Notes under the pieces: model-generated
Told to the model about the DNA's origin: nothing
The model's database searches: none
The model's input: only the letters and a program-made list of their open reading frames with translations
Position numbers and translations under genes: made by a program
In this document: one piece after another, positions 1 to 8,294 of the stretch
Position numbering within the stretch: position 1 is the first letter of the stretch
Layout: the number at the start of each line of letters is the position of its first letter
Source of the DNA: JANLIQ01 sp964362925
Lineage (GTDB): Bacteria > Patescibacteriota > UBA1384 > 2-12-FULL-50-11
Assembly: GCA_964362925.1 (NCBI GenBank)
Contig: CAYIGA010000004.1
Coordinates: forward strand, 1 to 34,392
Reading direction: 5' to 3'
Length of the DNA stretch: 34,392 bases

Positions 1-351
1 ATTGGGGCGGAGGATCCGGCTAAGTTGGCCGAGTTTTATAAGAAGACATTCGGTTGGGAGGTTAATGAGTGGGGCGACAGCGGCTATTTTGTCGTCGGTA
101 AAGAAGAAGATCGGTCAGTCGGAGCAATTGGCGGCGGGATTATGAAGCGTTACGAGAGCGAGAAGACCATCAATACAATCGAAGTAGAGAATCTGGACAA
201 AGCCATTGCGGATGTTGGGGCGGCTGGTGGCAAGATAGTCAAACCAAAAGCCTCGATGCCACTTGGTGACGACACTATGTGGTGGTGCTATGCCGAAGAT
301 CCGCAAGGCAATATCATCGGCTTGATGCAGATGGTCAAAAACGCTAGATAG
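1..351 (+). CDS. VOC (glyoxalase/bleomycin-resistance fold) protein, 5' end missing
   Basis: The frame is open from base 1, and the residues before the first possible start (TTG at 25) read IGAEDPAKLAEFYKKTFGW. This is the usual first strand and helix of a vicinal-oxygen-chelate domain, so the gene begins upstream of the window. The end of the domain, YAEDPQGNIIGLMQ, is the typical second metal-side strand in which the Glu or its neighbour binds metal. About 116 residues are visible, nearly one full domain. The substrate cannot be told from the family, which covers lyases, dioxygenases and resistance proteins. The DoxX-like gene starts 4 nt after the stop, so the two are probably co-transcribed. 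Confidence 0.85.
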   Translation: MGAEDPAKLAEFYKKTFGWEVNEWGDSGYFVVGKEEDRSVGAIGGGIMKRYESEKTINTIEVENLDKAIADVGAAGGKIVKPKASMPLGDDTMWWCYAEDPQGNIIGLMQMVKNAR

Positions 352-355
352 TCTT

Positions 356-796
356 ATGTTGCCAGCAAGTTTCTACGATTGGCTGGCCAAACACTCGCCA
401 ACGATCGCCCGCTGGAGTCTGTTTCTAGTCTACTTTTGGTTTGGCATTCTCAAAGTTTTCAACCTTAGTCCAGCCGAAGAATTGGTAACAGCTTTGCAGC
501 ACCAGACGATTCCCTTTATTCCGTCCGACTTCTTTTTGGTGGCTTTTGGCTTTTTTGAGTGCCTGATTGGCGTCTTATTCCTAGTTAAAGGGGCTGAAAA
601 AATCGTTTTCCCACTGTTTATTATCCATATAATCACCACCACCCTGCCGCTGTTTTTACTGTCTAGCTTCACCTGGCAATATTGGCTAGTACCGACTCTA
701 ACCGGCCAGTACATAATTAAAAATATCGTTCTCGTCGCCGTTGCTATCTACGTCGTTAGAGACTGGCGAAGCTCGAATAATGCAGCGATTGGCTAA
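356..796 (+). CDS. DoxX-like small integral membrane protein
   Basis: A 146-residue protein with four hydrophobic segments (about residues 18-38, 57-77, 82-102 and 115-135) and short basic loops, the size and layout of DoxX/DUF417-type membrane proteins. The N-terminal part (RWSLFLVYFWFGILKVF) resembles the first helix of that group. Family members are linked to thiosulfate or redox metabolism or have no known role, so no reaction is assigned. It starts 4 nt after the VOC gene, and its last 17 nt overlap the likely start of tag. Confidence 0.6.
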   Translation: MLPASFYDWLAKHSPTIARWSLFLVYFWFGILKVFNLSPAEELVTALQHQTIPFIPSDFFLVAFGFFECLIGVLFLVKGAEKIVFPLFIIHIITTTLPLFLLSSFTWQYWLVPTLTGQYIIKNIVLVAVAIYVVRDWRSSNNAAIG

Positions 797-1388
797 AACG
801 GTGGCCGAACCGAATCGCTGTCTCTGGCCGGGGAGTAACGAGCTGATGGTTAAGTACCATGACGAAGAGTGGGGCCTGCCGTGTCACGATGATCAGAAGC
901 TGTTTGAATATATAGTGCTTGATACCTTTCAGGCCGGCTTGAGTTGGGCGATTGTGTTGAACAAGCGTGAAAACTTCCGACGAGCCTTCGACAACTTTGA
1001 TCCCGTTAAAATTGCCTCGTATGTCGTATATGACATACGACGACTAGAAAGCGATGCTGGGATTATTCGTAATGAATTAAAGATTGCTGGCACGGTTAAA
1101 AACGCTCAAGCTTTTCTGAAAATTCGACAAGAATTCGGCAGCTTTGATAAGTACATTTGGCAGTTCGTTGGTGGTAAACAGATCGTCAATCGTCATCAAA
1201 AAGAGTCTGACATCGGCGCCAGATCACCGGAATCAGATGCGATGAGCTTGGATTTAAAAAATCGCGACTTTAAATTTGTCGGCTCAACAATTTGTTACGC
1301 TTTGATGCAGGGCGCTGGGCTGGTCAACGACCATCTGATAAGCTGTTTTCGATATGGGGAAATCACCAAGCCAACAGCAAATCATTAA
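780..1388 (+). CDS. tag: DNA-3-methyladenine glycosylase I
   Basis: Excises 3-methyladenine from alkylated DNA, starting base-excision repair. The whole 202-residue sequence follows the Tag/COG2818 pattern: RCLWPGSNELMVKYHDEEWG, then QAGLSW, KREN, DAGIIRN, FKFVGSTICYALMQ and GLVNDHLISC. The structural zinc ligands expected from E. coli Tag are present (Cys14, His27, His185, Cys189). The residue aligned with E. coli Glu38 in the base pocket is Asp48 (LDTFQAGLSW), a conservative change. I chose ATG 780 because the protein then begins just before the conserved RC motif; an upstream in-frame start at 741 would add 13 unconserved residues inside the DoxX gene. The last 35 nt overlap the HD gene. 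Confidence 0.93.
   Translation: MQRLAKTVAEPNRCLWPGSNELMVKYHDEEWGLPCHDDQKLFEYIVLDTFQAGLSWAIVLNKRENFRRAFDNFDPVKIASYVVYDIRRLESDAGIIRNELKIAGTVKNAQAFLKIRQEFGSFDKYIWQFVGGKQIVNRHQKESDIGARSPESDAMSLDLKNRDFKFVGSTICYALMQGAGLVNDHLISCFRYGEITKPTANH
1017..1040. repeat. palindrome inside tag, TATGTC...GACATA type
   Basis: Nine-base arms TCGTATGTC and GACATACGA flank a 6-nt spacer GTATAT. The core TATGTCGTATATGACATA differs by one base from the perfect palindrome at 13934-13951. Here it encodes part of Tag (YVVYDIRR). Confidence 0.75.
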
Positions 1389-2022
1389 TCAAACAGCCGA
1401 GTTTATCCGACGAAAATTTGATGGTGAATCGACCGGTCATGATTGGCATCATATTGACCGGGTTTGGCGGATGGCGCAGAAAATTGGGGCGAAAGAAGGC
1501 GCCGATCCATTTGTCGTCGAGCTAGCCGCCCTGTTGCATGACATTGCGGACTGGAAGTCTCACGACGAACATCAAGGTGGTGTAGAAGCGAGGAAGTGGT
1601 TAGGTCAGTTTGCGATTGATCAAACCGTTCTCGATCATGTCTGTCAAATTGTCGACAATATATCTTTTAAGGGTTTGGGGCGAACAAACAAAATCACCAC
1701 TCTTGAAGGTAAAGTTGTTCAAGATGCTGATCGGCTTGACGCCATCGGCGCCGTTGCGATCGCCCGAGTCTTTATGTTTGGTGGCGCTAAAGGTCGGCCA
1801 ATCCATAACCCGGATGTACCACTGACGCCGCTAACTGATGAGGAATATCGTATCCCCGCTAATCATAATAATACTAGCCGTCCCTCAATCCACCACTTTT
1901 ACGACAAGCTCTTGTACTTAAAAGACCGACTCAATACCCAATCCGCTCGCCAAATTGCCGAGCGACGACATCGGTTTATGGAAAAATATTTAGAAGAATT
2001 TTTTCGAGAGTGGAATGAGTAG
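1354..2022 (+). CDS. HD-domain phosphohydrolase
   Basis: A 222-residue protein of the HD superfamily (YedJ/YpgQ-like, COG1418 type). The metal ligands are readable in order: His29 in GHDWHHIDRV, His62-Asp63 in LLHDIADW, and Asp124 in VVQDADRLDAIGA. The C-terminal part (HHFYDKLLYLKDRLNT, then RHRFMEKYLEEF) matches the end of this single-domain group. Such proteins hydrolyse nucleotides or other phosphoesters; the physiological substrate is unknown. ATG 1354 overlaps the end of tag by 35 nt, so translation is probably coupled. Confidence 0.85.
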   Translation: MGKSPSQQQIINQTAEFIRRKFDGESTGHDWHHIDRVWRMAQKIGAKEGADPFVVELAALLHDIADWKSHDEHQGGVEARKWLGQFAIDQTVLDHVCQIVDNISFKGLGRTNKITTLEGKVVQDADRLDAIGAVAIARVFMFGGAKGRPIHNPDVPLTPLTDEEYRIPANHNNTSRPSIHHFYDKLLYLKDRLNTQSARQIAERRHRFMEKYLEEFFREWNE

Positions 2023-2040
2023 GCCGTCTCATGGACGAGT

Positions 2041-2055
2041 TGGTAAAATGGAAAT
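2041..2055 (+). promoter_or_regulatory. extended -10 promoter for msrB (leaderless)
   Basis: TGG followed by TAAAAT (2044-2049) lies 6 nt upstream of the msrB ATG, leaving no room for a ribosome binding site. No -35 box is visible at 17 nt, which fits an extended -10 element. Confidence 0.55.
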
Positions 2056-2445
2056 ATGAGAATAGAAGACGAATCGTATTGGCGCGTTAAATTGACGCCT
2101 GAACAGTACGAGGTTTTGCGACTCAAAGGCACCGAGGCGGCGTTTACCGGCAAATTCGCTGATCATAACGAGGATGGTATGTATACCTGTGCCGCCTGTG
2201 GCAATCAACTTTTTGATTCGAAGACAAAGTTCGATTCCGGTAGCGGCTGGCCAAGTTTTTATGATGTCGTGGCCAAGGGCAATGTCGAACTCCACAGTGA
2301 TAATTCTGGTGGGATGAATCGGGTTGAGGTGGTTTGCGCCAACTGCGGCTCGCATTTAGGTCATCTTTTTAATGATGGTCCGGCCGACAAAAGCGGACAG
2401 CGCTACTGCATTAACTCCCGTAGCTTGGATTTCAAGCCCCAGTAG
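2056..2445 (+). CDS. msrB: peptide-methionine (R)-S-oxide reductase
   Basis: Reduces methionine-R-sulfoxide in proteins. The 129-residue length is typical of single-domain MsrB. Two CxxC pairs bind the structural zinc (Cys45/Cys48 in CAACG and Cys94/Cys97 in CANCG), and the catalytic Cys118 sits in RYCINS. The GSGWPSF and GHLFNDGP motifs are intact. A separate MsrA is not present in the window. It likely has its own leaderless promoter. The convergent ppsA gene ends 63 nt downstream, and I see no clear terminator between them. Confidence 0.96.
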   Translation: MRIEDESYWRVKLTPEQYEVLRLKGTEAAFTGKFADHNEDGMYTCAACGNQLFDSKTKFDSGSGWPSFYDVVAKGNVELHSDNSGGMNRVEVVCANCGSHLGHLFNDGPADKSGQRYCINSRSLDFKPQ

Positions 2446-2508
2446 ATTACCACCCTAAATCAACCACCAAATATATCTAGTAGTAACAAAGCGGGCGATT
2501 TTCTTACC

Positions 2509-5500
2509 CTAACCGTCGATAACGTGGCTAAGAATGAGTTTCCTCTCCACCGAAGCAATTAGTTTACGGGTGGAGACGGCGACGTCCGGGGCAACGGAAA
2601 CCGAAGTGATACCGGCTTTGACCAGCGCCTCGGTTACTTCCGGATAAACGCTTGGCGCTTGACCGCAAATCGAGGCGGAAACGTTACTCTTTCGACAAGT
2701 TTTGATAACATCAATCATCGCCTCCATCACTGCCGGGTAGCGTTCGTCAAATTCGGTCGCTAGTTTAGACGAATCTCGATCGATCCCCAAAATCAGTTGA
2801 GTTAGGTCGTTAGAGCCGATCGAGATGCCGTCGATGCCCTCGTCGATATACTTTTGGATCTCGAAAATTGTTGACGGCACTTCGACCATCATCCAGAGTT
2901 TAAAATCCGCCTCCTGTTTAAGACCGTTTTGGTGGATCAAATCCCGGACCCGAGTAAACTCGTCAACCCGACGGACAAACGGAATCATCACATGGAGATT
3001 CTTCAAATCCAAGCCGTCGCGGACGGCTTTAATCGCTTCGATCTCCAGCGCGAACTCTTCCGGATCACGAATATATCGGGACGCGCCCCGATAGCCGATC
3101 ATCGGGTTGCTTTCCTGTTCTTCGTATTTTTCGCCACCTTTAAGTGATCGGTACTCGTTAGTTTTGAAGTCGGTAAACCGATAAACGACTGGGCGAGGAT
3201 TAAAGGCCTGGGCGATTGTCCCGATACCGTCGGAGAGTTTTTGGACATATTCTTTCGACCGACCGGCTTTCATCATGGCGTGTGGATGCTCGCCGATATT
3301 GGCGATAATAAACTCCGCCCGTAGCAAGCCAACACCATCAACTGGTAACTGGGCATACTCATCGGCCTTAGTTGGCTCGGCCAAGTTTAGATAAACTTTG
3401 GTCGCCGTAATAGGGACGGTTGTTACTACGTTACCAGCTATTAGCTGTCGGCTCTCGGCTCTTAACTGAATGCCGCTAGCTGATTGCTGATGGCTGATTT
3501 CAACCTTCCCTTTATAAACTTTGCCCGACGCCCCATCTACCGTCACCACCTGGCCGGTTTTTAAAACGTGGGTTGCTGTGCCAGTGCCGACAACACATGG
3601 TATACCCAGCTCGCGGCTGACGATCGCGGCATGGGAGTTGGCAACAACGATTGGGGTATAGTTATCCGTAAACACAACATAGTTATGGTTATCGGCCACG
3701 GTCAAATTGTAAACATCAGTCATCGCCCCGTCGCTTACATACCGACCTCGTAACATCCGCAAGTCAGAGGTAAGAATTCTTACTAGCTCAAGTCTTTCTT
3801 TACTCTCCGCTAGTGGCATAACTGTACGACCAACTTTTTCGGCATCGATATAGAGATTACTTTCCACGTACGGTCGAATTCGCCCCTTGAAATTAACCCC
3901 CTCGACAATATTGCCTAGCAACTGCCGGGCCGCAAACAATCGGCTACCATTCCGCCTTTTTACTCCTCTCGGCTTAATGCGAGCACAATCCTCAAGTAGC
4001 CGATCTAAGCCCTCGGTCAGTTGTATATTAAGCGCTTCGCGATTGCGTGTCACCTGCGGTAAGACGCCCAGCCTTAAACAACCAGAAATGAATGGCTCAT
4101 AGATATGCGGTTCCACTGAAAAGAAATTGACTCGACCGCTCTTAGTGTTAACCGTGCCGTCACCATCGAGCGCTCCGCCGACGAACGATTGAGCAAAAGC
4201 CGGCTCGTGCTCTAAAACCGAGACACCCAACTGTTGCTCCTTTTCGGCTAATTGGTAGGCTCGTTCCTTGCTATAACAACGGTAAGCCATTGCTTCGCCA
4301 CTAATCACTCGCCCTCTCAACATCCCTACCGTGGCCTTCTTAACAGCTGGGCGCATCTCATAGTCAAACTCCTGTTTGAAAAGTTCTCGGACTTTAGCGA
4401 TAAACTCTTGCTTGGGAGCCGTGCTCTTTTGGATGAACTGAATCTCACCGTGCGTTTGAGTGCGATAGATCGATCCATCTGTGCCTATAGCCCCTAGGAG
4501 GTAGGCGAGAGATCGGTTGGCCTTTTTCGAGTCCAGACCGGGCAGATTAGTAATTGATAATAATCCTGCCTGCCGATTAAGAAGGTCGCCGATTTTTTCC
4601 TCAACTAGCTGGCGATTCTCGATAGTCAAGAACCGGTGATTAGCCGTCACCTCCAAATTTGCTTGCTTCAAGTTTGCCGTTTGGGAGACAGCTACCTTGA
4701 TGGTCTTAGCTCGCTGCTTGAGAACACTAACGATAGGCTTCCACTCTAACTTCAGTGTCTCTTGATTGAGTGATGGTACTGATAAGTTCCCTGGGCGCAA
4801 GGTCAATTCATCAATTCTGAAGAAGCCTTTATTGGTTAATATCTTTGTCTGGCCAGCAAAGCAAGTTCTACCCCCCGTATCGGTCACGATCGCCGCGGCG
4901 CGTCGCATCGCCGGCACATAATCCGGACTGGTCATTTCGGTAACGAGAACGTCGCCCTCCAAAACTTGGTCAATCTGGCTTGGTTTGTGAATGATCTTAA
5001 CCGGCCCGCTCGCCCGTCCGACTGACGCCGCCGCCCCGGTAACAAGAGCTTCGCTCTTGTCAGCTTCTAGCTCCTTGCTACTGGCTACTAGCTCCTGATG
5101 TTCAACTGTTCTATCGGTTTGGGATTTGGGATTTGGGATTTGGGATTTGTCGCGAAGCGTTGTTATTGGCCGACTTTGCACCATATAAAAACTATTGTTC
5201 TCCAACGCCCACTCCATATCCTGCGGGGCGCCGTAATGGGTTTCAACTTTGTGGCCAAGGGTCGCGAGCTTGATAATCTGCTCGTCGGTTAATTTTTGAC
5301 TATCAAGCTGGTGTTTTGGAGAAGAGACGTGGACGTTCTCGCCGCGAGCGTTACGCACAATCTGCCAGGCCTGGTGGCTAATTTCTTTCGAAACTACGGC
5401 AAGCGTCTTCTTGTCAACGACGTAGTGATCAGGCGTCACCGAGCCGGAGACAATGGCTTCGCCCAAACCCAAACCGGCGTCAATAACAATTTTATCGGTG

Positions 5501-6123
5501 TCGCTAGCGACCGGATCGGCGGTAAACATAATGCCGGAAACCTCACTTTGAACCATCTTCTGGACAGGCACAGCAATACCAACCTTTGAGTGGTCGAACT
5601 TATTGATTGCCCGATAGTAGATCGCCCGGGCTTCAAAGAGCGATGCCCAGCATTCTCGAACGGCTTTAATCAATTTTTCAGAACCTTCGATATTCAGAAA
5701 CGTCGCCTGCTGACCGGCAAAACTAGCTTGGGGAAGATCCTCGGCAGTTGCTGATGACCGGACGGCGACTGGTCCACGACCAATATCGTCGTAAGCTTTG
5801 GCAATTTTTTTAGCTAATTGACTTGGCAGAGGATGGGATTGAACGGCCTTTTGGAGTCGTTGGGCAATCGAGTTGAGTTTCTTAGAATCTTCGGGATCGA
5901 TATTGACTAACTCTTTTTTGATGACTTTGTCGAGCTTGTTAGCCCGTAAAAATTCGTAGTAAGCCGTACTGGTGACGATAAAACCCGGCGGCACTGGTAG
6001 CGATGCCTTAGTCATTTCGCCCAAATTTGCCCCCTTGCCACCGACGAGCGCGATATCGTTCCGGCCGACCTCGGCAAACCAAACCAGTAATTTCGGCTTT
6101 TTTTCCCCAAGCATTAAATCCAT
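2509..6123 (-). CDS. ppsA: phosphoenolpyruvate synthase precursor containing an intein
   Basis: Converts pyruvate, ATP and water to PEP, AMP and phosphate for gluconeogenesis. The 1204-residue precursor would splice to about 795 residues, the usual PpsA size. Numbered from ATG 6123: ATP-grasp domain (GGKGANLGEM at 28-37; ADPVASDTDKIVIDAGLGLGE), phosphohistidine swivel domain, and PEP-binding barrel (GVGLLRAEF near 930, SIGSNDLTQLILGIDRDS near 1101, catalytic-type Cys1153 in SICGQAP). The conserved catalytic motif GGxT-C/S-HAAI is split by the intein just before His831. The linkers flanking the swivel domain are built partly from low-complexity repeats. ATG 6114 is an equally possible start, with AGGA 8 nt upstream. 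The gene starts 10 nt after recX, so it may be in the recA-recX transcript. Confidence 0.95.
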   Translation of the reverse strand: MDLMLGEKKPKLLVWFAEVGRNDIALVGGKGANLGEMTKASLPVPPGFIVTSTAYYEFLRANKLDKVIKKELVNIDPEDSKKLNSIAQRLQKAVQSHPLPSQLAKKIAKAYDDIGRGPVAVRSSATAEDLPQASFAGQQATFLNIEGSEKLIKAVRECWASLFEARAIYYRAINKFDHSKVGIAVPVQKMVQSEVSGIMFTADPVASDTDKIVIDAGLGLGEAIVSGSVTPDHYVVDKKTLAVVSKEISHQAWQIVRNARGENVHVSSPKHQLDSQKLTDEQIIKLATLGHKVETHYGAPQDMEWALENNSFYMVQSRPITTLRDKSQIPNPKSQTDRTVEHQELVASSKELEADKSEALVTGAAASVGRASGPVKIIHKPSQIDQVLEGDVLVTEMTSPDYVPAMRRAAAIVTDTGGRTCFAGQTKILTNKGFFRIDELTLRPGNLSVPSLNQETLKLEWKPIVSVLKQRAKTIKVAVSQTANLKQANLEVTANHRFLTIENRQLVEEKIGDLLNRQAGLLSITNLPGLDSKKANRSLAYLLGAIGTDGSIYRTQTHGEIQFIQKSTAPKQEFIAKVRELFKQEFDYEMRPAVKKATVGMLRGRVISGEAMAYRCYSKERAYQLAEKEQQLGVSVLEHEPAFAQSFVGGALDGDGTVNTKSGRVNFFSVEPHIYEPFISGCLRLGVLPQVTRNREALNIQLTEGLDRLLEDCARIKPRGVKRRNGSRLFAARQLLGNIVEGVNFKGRIRPYVESNLYIDAEKVGRTVMPLAESKERLELVRILTSDLRMLRGRYVSDGAMTDVYNLTVADNHNYVVFTDNYTPIVVANSHAAIVSRELGIPCVVGTGTATHVLKTGQVVTVDGASGKVYKGKVEISHQQSASGIQLRAESRQLIAGNVVTTVPITATKVYLNLAEPTKADEYAQLPVDGVGLLRAEFIIANIGEHPHAMMKAGRSKEYVQKLSDGIGTIAQAFNPRPVVYRFTDFKTNEYRSLKGGEKYEEQESNPMIGYRGASRYIRDPEEFALEIEAIKAVRDGLDLKNLHVMIPFVRRVDEFTRVRDLIHQNGLKQEADFKLWMMVEVPSTIFEIQKYIDEGIDGISIGSNDLTQLILGIDRDSSKLATEFDERYPAVMEAMIDVIKTCRKSNVSASICGQAPSVYPEVTEALVKAGITSVSVAPDVAVSTRKLIASVERKLILSHVIDG
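3637..4863 (-). other. intein with LAGLIDADG homing endonuclease, in PpsA
   Basis: This 409-residue segment interrupts the PpsA active-site loop and is in frame with both exteins. It starts with Cys1 in CFAGQTKILT (block A). It then has TANH (block B Thr-x-x-His), two dodecapeptide motifs YLLGAIGTDG and FVGGALDGDG with their acidic residues (blocks C and E), VYNLTVADNHNYVV (block F), and ends PIVVAN before Ser+1 (block G). The terminal Asn and a nucleophilic +1 Ser are kept. The penultimate residue is Ala rather than the usual His, which occurs in some active inteins. Removing the segment gives GGRT-SHAAIVSREL, a normal PpsA sequence, so splicing must work if the enzyme is active. Inteins at PEP synthase are known in archaea such as Methanocaldococcus. 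Confidence 0.93.
5042..5148. repeat. repeat-built linker in ppsA: hairpin plus heptamer tandem
   Basis: ACAAGAGC-TTC-GCTCTTGT (5042-5060) is a perfect 8-bp hairpin. About 60 bp further on, four tandem copies of GGGATTT fill 5121-5148. Between them are degenerate AGCTxxTAGCTxCT units. All of this lies in the interdomain linker of PpsA and is translated in frame as a polar, proline-containing stretch. A similar degenerate stretch sits near 3436-3500. Confidence 0.7.
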
Positions 6124-6133
6124 CCTATCCCGA

Positions 6134-6583
6134 TTACATCTCTTTGAGTAGTTGGCTAAGGATACTCGAAGAAAATCCTCGTCGAGAGAGCAAACCAATC
6201 GCTCGGCGTTTTTTGGTCAATGGCTCGAGTTTCGTCCATTGTTTTTGGCGCGATTGCAACAACGATTGAGCTATCGCCAGTTCTTCATCTTTGCTGACGG
6301 TTTTGGTGGCTTGATCGGCGATCTCTTTAGCGACGCCACGCTGGATTAATTCAAAATAAATTCGCCGCGGACCGCGGCGATTAATCGACAGCTTAGCTTG
6401 AACGTAATTGGTGGCAAATTTCTCGTCGTCTACCAGGCCAATTTTAACCAGCTTTTCAAGCGCTGGGGAAATTTCTTCCGGCGGATATTTTTTGTTCGCC
6501 AATTTTTCCCGCAACTCCCGCTCGGTGTTTGCCCGATAGCCCAATAATTTCAGGGCGTATTCCAAGGCGGTGCCTCTCGGCAT
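6134..6583 (-). CDS. recX: RecX family regulatory protein
   Basis: A 149-residue RecX, the small three-helix-repeat protein that binds the RecA filament groove and modulates recombinase activity. It shows the family pattern: ALKLLGYRANTERELREKL in repeat 1, GLVDDEKFATNYV in repeat 2 with the conserved RRGPRRIYFELIQRGV, and a third repeat ending RRGFSS. The gene lies two cistrons downstream of recA on the same strand, the usual context. Its ATG directly follows the TAA of the broken coiled-coil gene, so it was once translationally coupled to that gene; it has no good ribosome binding site of its own. Confidence 0.9.
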   Translation of the reverse strand: MPRGTALEYALKLLGYRANTERELREKLANKKYPPEEISPALEKLVKIGLVDDEKFATNYVQAKLSINRRGPRRIYFELIQRGVAKEIADQATKTVSKDEELAIAQSLLQSRQKQWTKLEPLTKKRRAIGLLSRRGFSSSILSQLLKEM

Positions 6584-6890
6584 TTACCGACGCTCGATTG
6601 CAACGATGCGCTTCTCTAATTTCTTAACTGTCCGTTTGAGAGACTTTATATCGTCGTAAGCCGCCATAATATCTTCGTGAAACATCTTGTAAAGTTGATT
6701 AAGTCGTTCCTTATTATTTTCACTATCTTCAATAATCGGTCGAAGAAGGTTCTAACATCAAGCATAATTAACGAGCGTTGCTCGTTAAGCTTGATGTAAA
6801 GTAACCCCCCAATTTCCTCAACAATCGTGTGATGTTGTTTATCAAATAGGCGCCACCTAGTTGTTTTAGCTCTTCTTTGTCAAACGCCAT
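6584..6890 (-). pseudogene. small coiled-coil protein gene broken by two frameshifts
   Basis: Read from ATG 6890 (GGAG 8 nt upstream), the peptide begins MAFDKEELKQLGG. The coding signal then moves to a second frame with DKQHHTIVEEIGGLLYIKL and LIMLDVRTFF. It moves again to a third frame with RPIIEDSENNKERLNQLYK and ends in a Lys/Arg-rich heptad tail, KSLKRTVKKLEKRIVAIERR, with TAA at 6584. Joined, these give about 95-100 residues resembling the small MAFxKE...coiled-coil proteins that are frequent in this type of genome. An alternative to gene decay is sequencing error, but two independent shifts make decay more likely. The function of the family is unknown. Only the C-terminal part remains in frame with recX. 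Confidence 0.65.
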
Positions 6891-6977
6891 TTTACGACTC
6901 CAAGGAGTAAATCGAGAATGTAATCGTTCTCATTTTACGAACTCCGGTGAGTAAATCGAGAATGTACTCGTTCTCAT
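6891..6977. repeat. two tandem hairpin-bearing repeats of 43-44 nt
   Basis: Units 6891-6933 and 6934-6977 share TTTACGA, CTCC, GAGTAAATCGAGAATGTA and TCGTTCTCAT, differing at about five positions and one indel. Each contains an inverted pair (ACTCC/GGAGT in unit 1, GAGAA/TTCTC in both). They lie upstream of the broken coiled-coil gene and downstream of recA. Confidence 0.7.
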
Positions 6978-7026
6978 AGTTCAAACTTAGCGCTCCATTT
7001 GCCGAAACGCAATGTGATTTTTATAG

Positions 7027-8100
7027 CTAATCTATCGATTCCCGAACGCTCCCTATTTCGCCTTTGGCGGCCAGGTCGCGAATTTTTGCTTCCAACTGTT
7101 CGGCGGTCTTGGGATCACCGGCAAGATATGCTTTGGCAGCCTCCCGCCCCTGCCCAAGCTTTTGCTGACCGTACTGAAACCAGGCGCCCAATTTATCAAT
7201 CAGACCAGACTTAACGCCGAGCTCTAACAGGTCACCTTCCTTAGATATACCGGAATCAAACATTAAATCAAATTCGGCCATTCTGAAGGGCGGAGCGACC
7301 TTGTTTTTAACTACCTTAACTCGGCAACGGTTACCAATCGGCACATCGCCATCCTTAATTTGCTCGCTCCGGCGAATATCTAAACGGATCGAGCAGTAGA
7401 ACTTTAAGGCGTTACCGCCCGGGGTTGTTTCGGGGTTGCCGAACATCACTCCGATTTTCATCCGGATTTGGTTAATGAAAATTAAGACCGTTTTTGATTT
7501 AGAAACCGCCCCGGTCAATTTTCGGAGAGCTTGGCTCATCAGACGGGCCTGGACACCCATCATCGAATCGCCCATCTCGCCTTCGATCTCGGCTCGGGGT
7601 ACCAGAGCGGCGACCGAATCAACGACAATAACGTCAACAGCGTTGGAACGAACCAAAGTTTCGACAATCTCCAGGGCTTGTTCGCCGGTATCGGGCTGAG
7701 AGATAAGGAGGTGATCGAGATCAACCCCAAGTTTAGCGGCGTAGCTTGGATCGAAGGCGTGTTCAGCGTCAACCAGCGCTCCCAGACCGCCGAGTTTTTG
7801 AGCGGCGGCGATGGCCGATAGGGCTAGGGAAGTTTTACCAGACGACTCTGGCCCAAAAATTTCAATAATCCGACCGCGAGGTAAGCCACCGACGCCGAGA
7901 GCAACGTCTAAAGTCAACGAGCCGCTCGAAATTGCCTCAACATTGAGATGGGTCTGTTGACCCATCATCATAATCGAGCCAGCGCCAAACTGTTTTTCGA
8001 TCTGCCCGAGAGCTACCTTCAGAGCCTCATCACGGCCACTGCTGGCGGGTGAACGAGTAGTACTTTCCGAGCTTTCTTGAATATTTTTACTCTTGGCCAT
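7027..8100 (-). CDS. recA: recombinase RecA
   Basis: Forms the ATP-dependent filament on single-stranded DNA for homologous recombination and repair. The 357-residue protein has all landmarks: Walker A GPESSGKT (83-90), the catalytic-Glu strand in LVDAEHAFDPSYA, Walker B VIVVDSVAAL, loop L1 region EIEGEMGDSMMGVQARLMSQALRKL, and L2 following FINQIRMKIGVMFGNPETTPGG. The N terminus has a Ser-rich extension of about 20 residues, and the C-terminal tail is short and only mildly acidic. ATG 8100 has AAGGAG 6 nt upstream. No LexA gene or clear SOS box is visible in the 194-nt AT-rich spacer before it. Confidence 0.98.
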   Translation of the reverse strand: MAKSKNIQESSESTTRSPASSGRDEALKVALGQIEKQFGAGSIMMMGQQTHLNVEAISSGSLTLDVALGVGGLPRGRIIEIFGPESSGKTSLALSAIAAAQKLGGLGALVDAEHAFDPSYAAKLGVDLDHLLISQPDTGEQALEIVETLVRSNAVDVIVVDSVAALVPRAEIEGEMGDSMMGVQARLMSQALRKLTGAVSKSKTVLIFINQIRMKIGVMFGNPETTPGGNALKFYCSIRLDIRRSEQIKDGDVPIGNRCRVKVVKNKVAPPFRMAEFDLMFDSGISKEGDLLELGVKSGLIDKLGAWFQYGQQKLGQGREAAKAYLAGDPKTAEQLEAKIRDLAAKGEIGSVRESID

Positions 8101-8294
8101 AAAGACTCCTTAATCTTGCTTAATTTTCAATTTTCAGTCTCAAACTTAAATTAATGATCAATTCTATAACTATGAACGAAGTAAAAAGGGTACGAACAAG
8201 GTGACATTTTCCATCCTTGACAAATATCTGATTGTCATTTCACTCGTCTTTCGCTAAGCTCAAGATGAAAATTTATAACTGATAATTATTCCCC

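Noticed and set aside
8101..8294. SOS box upstream of recA
   Set aside because: GTTCGTACC and GTTCATAG half-sites are present but not arranged as a recognisable palindromic LexA box.
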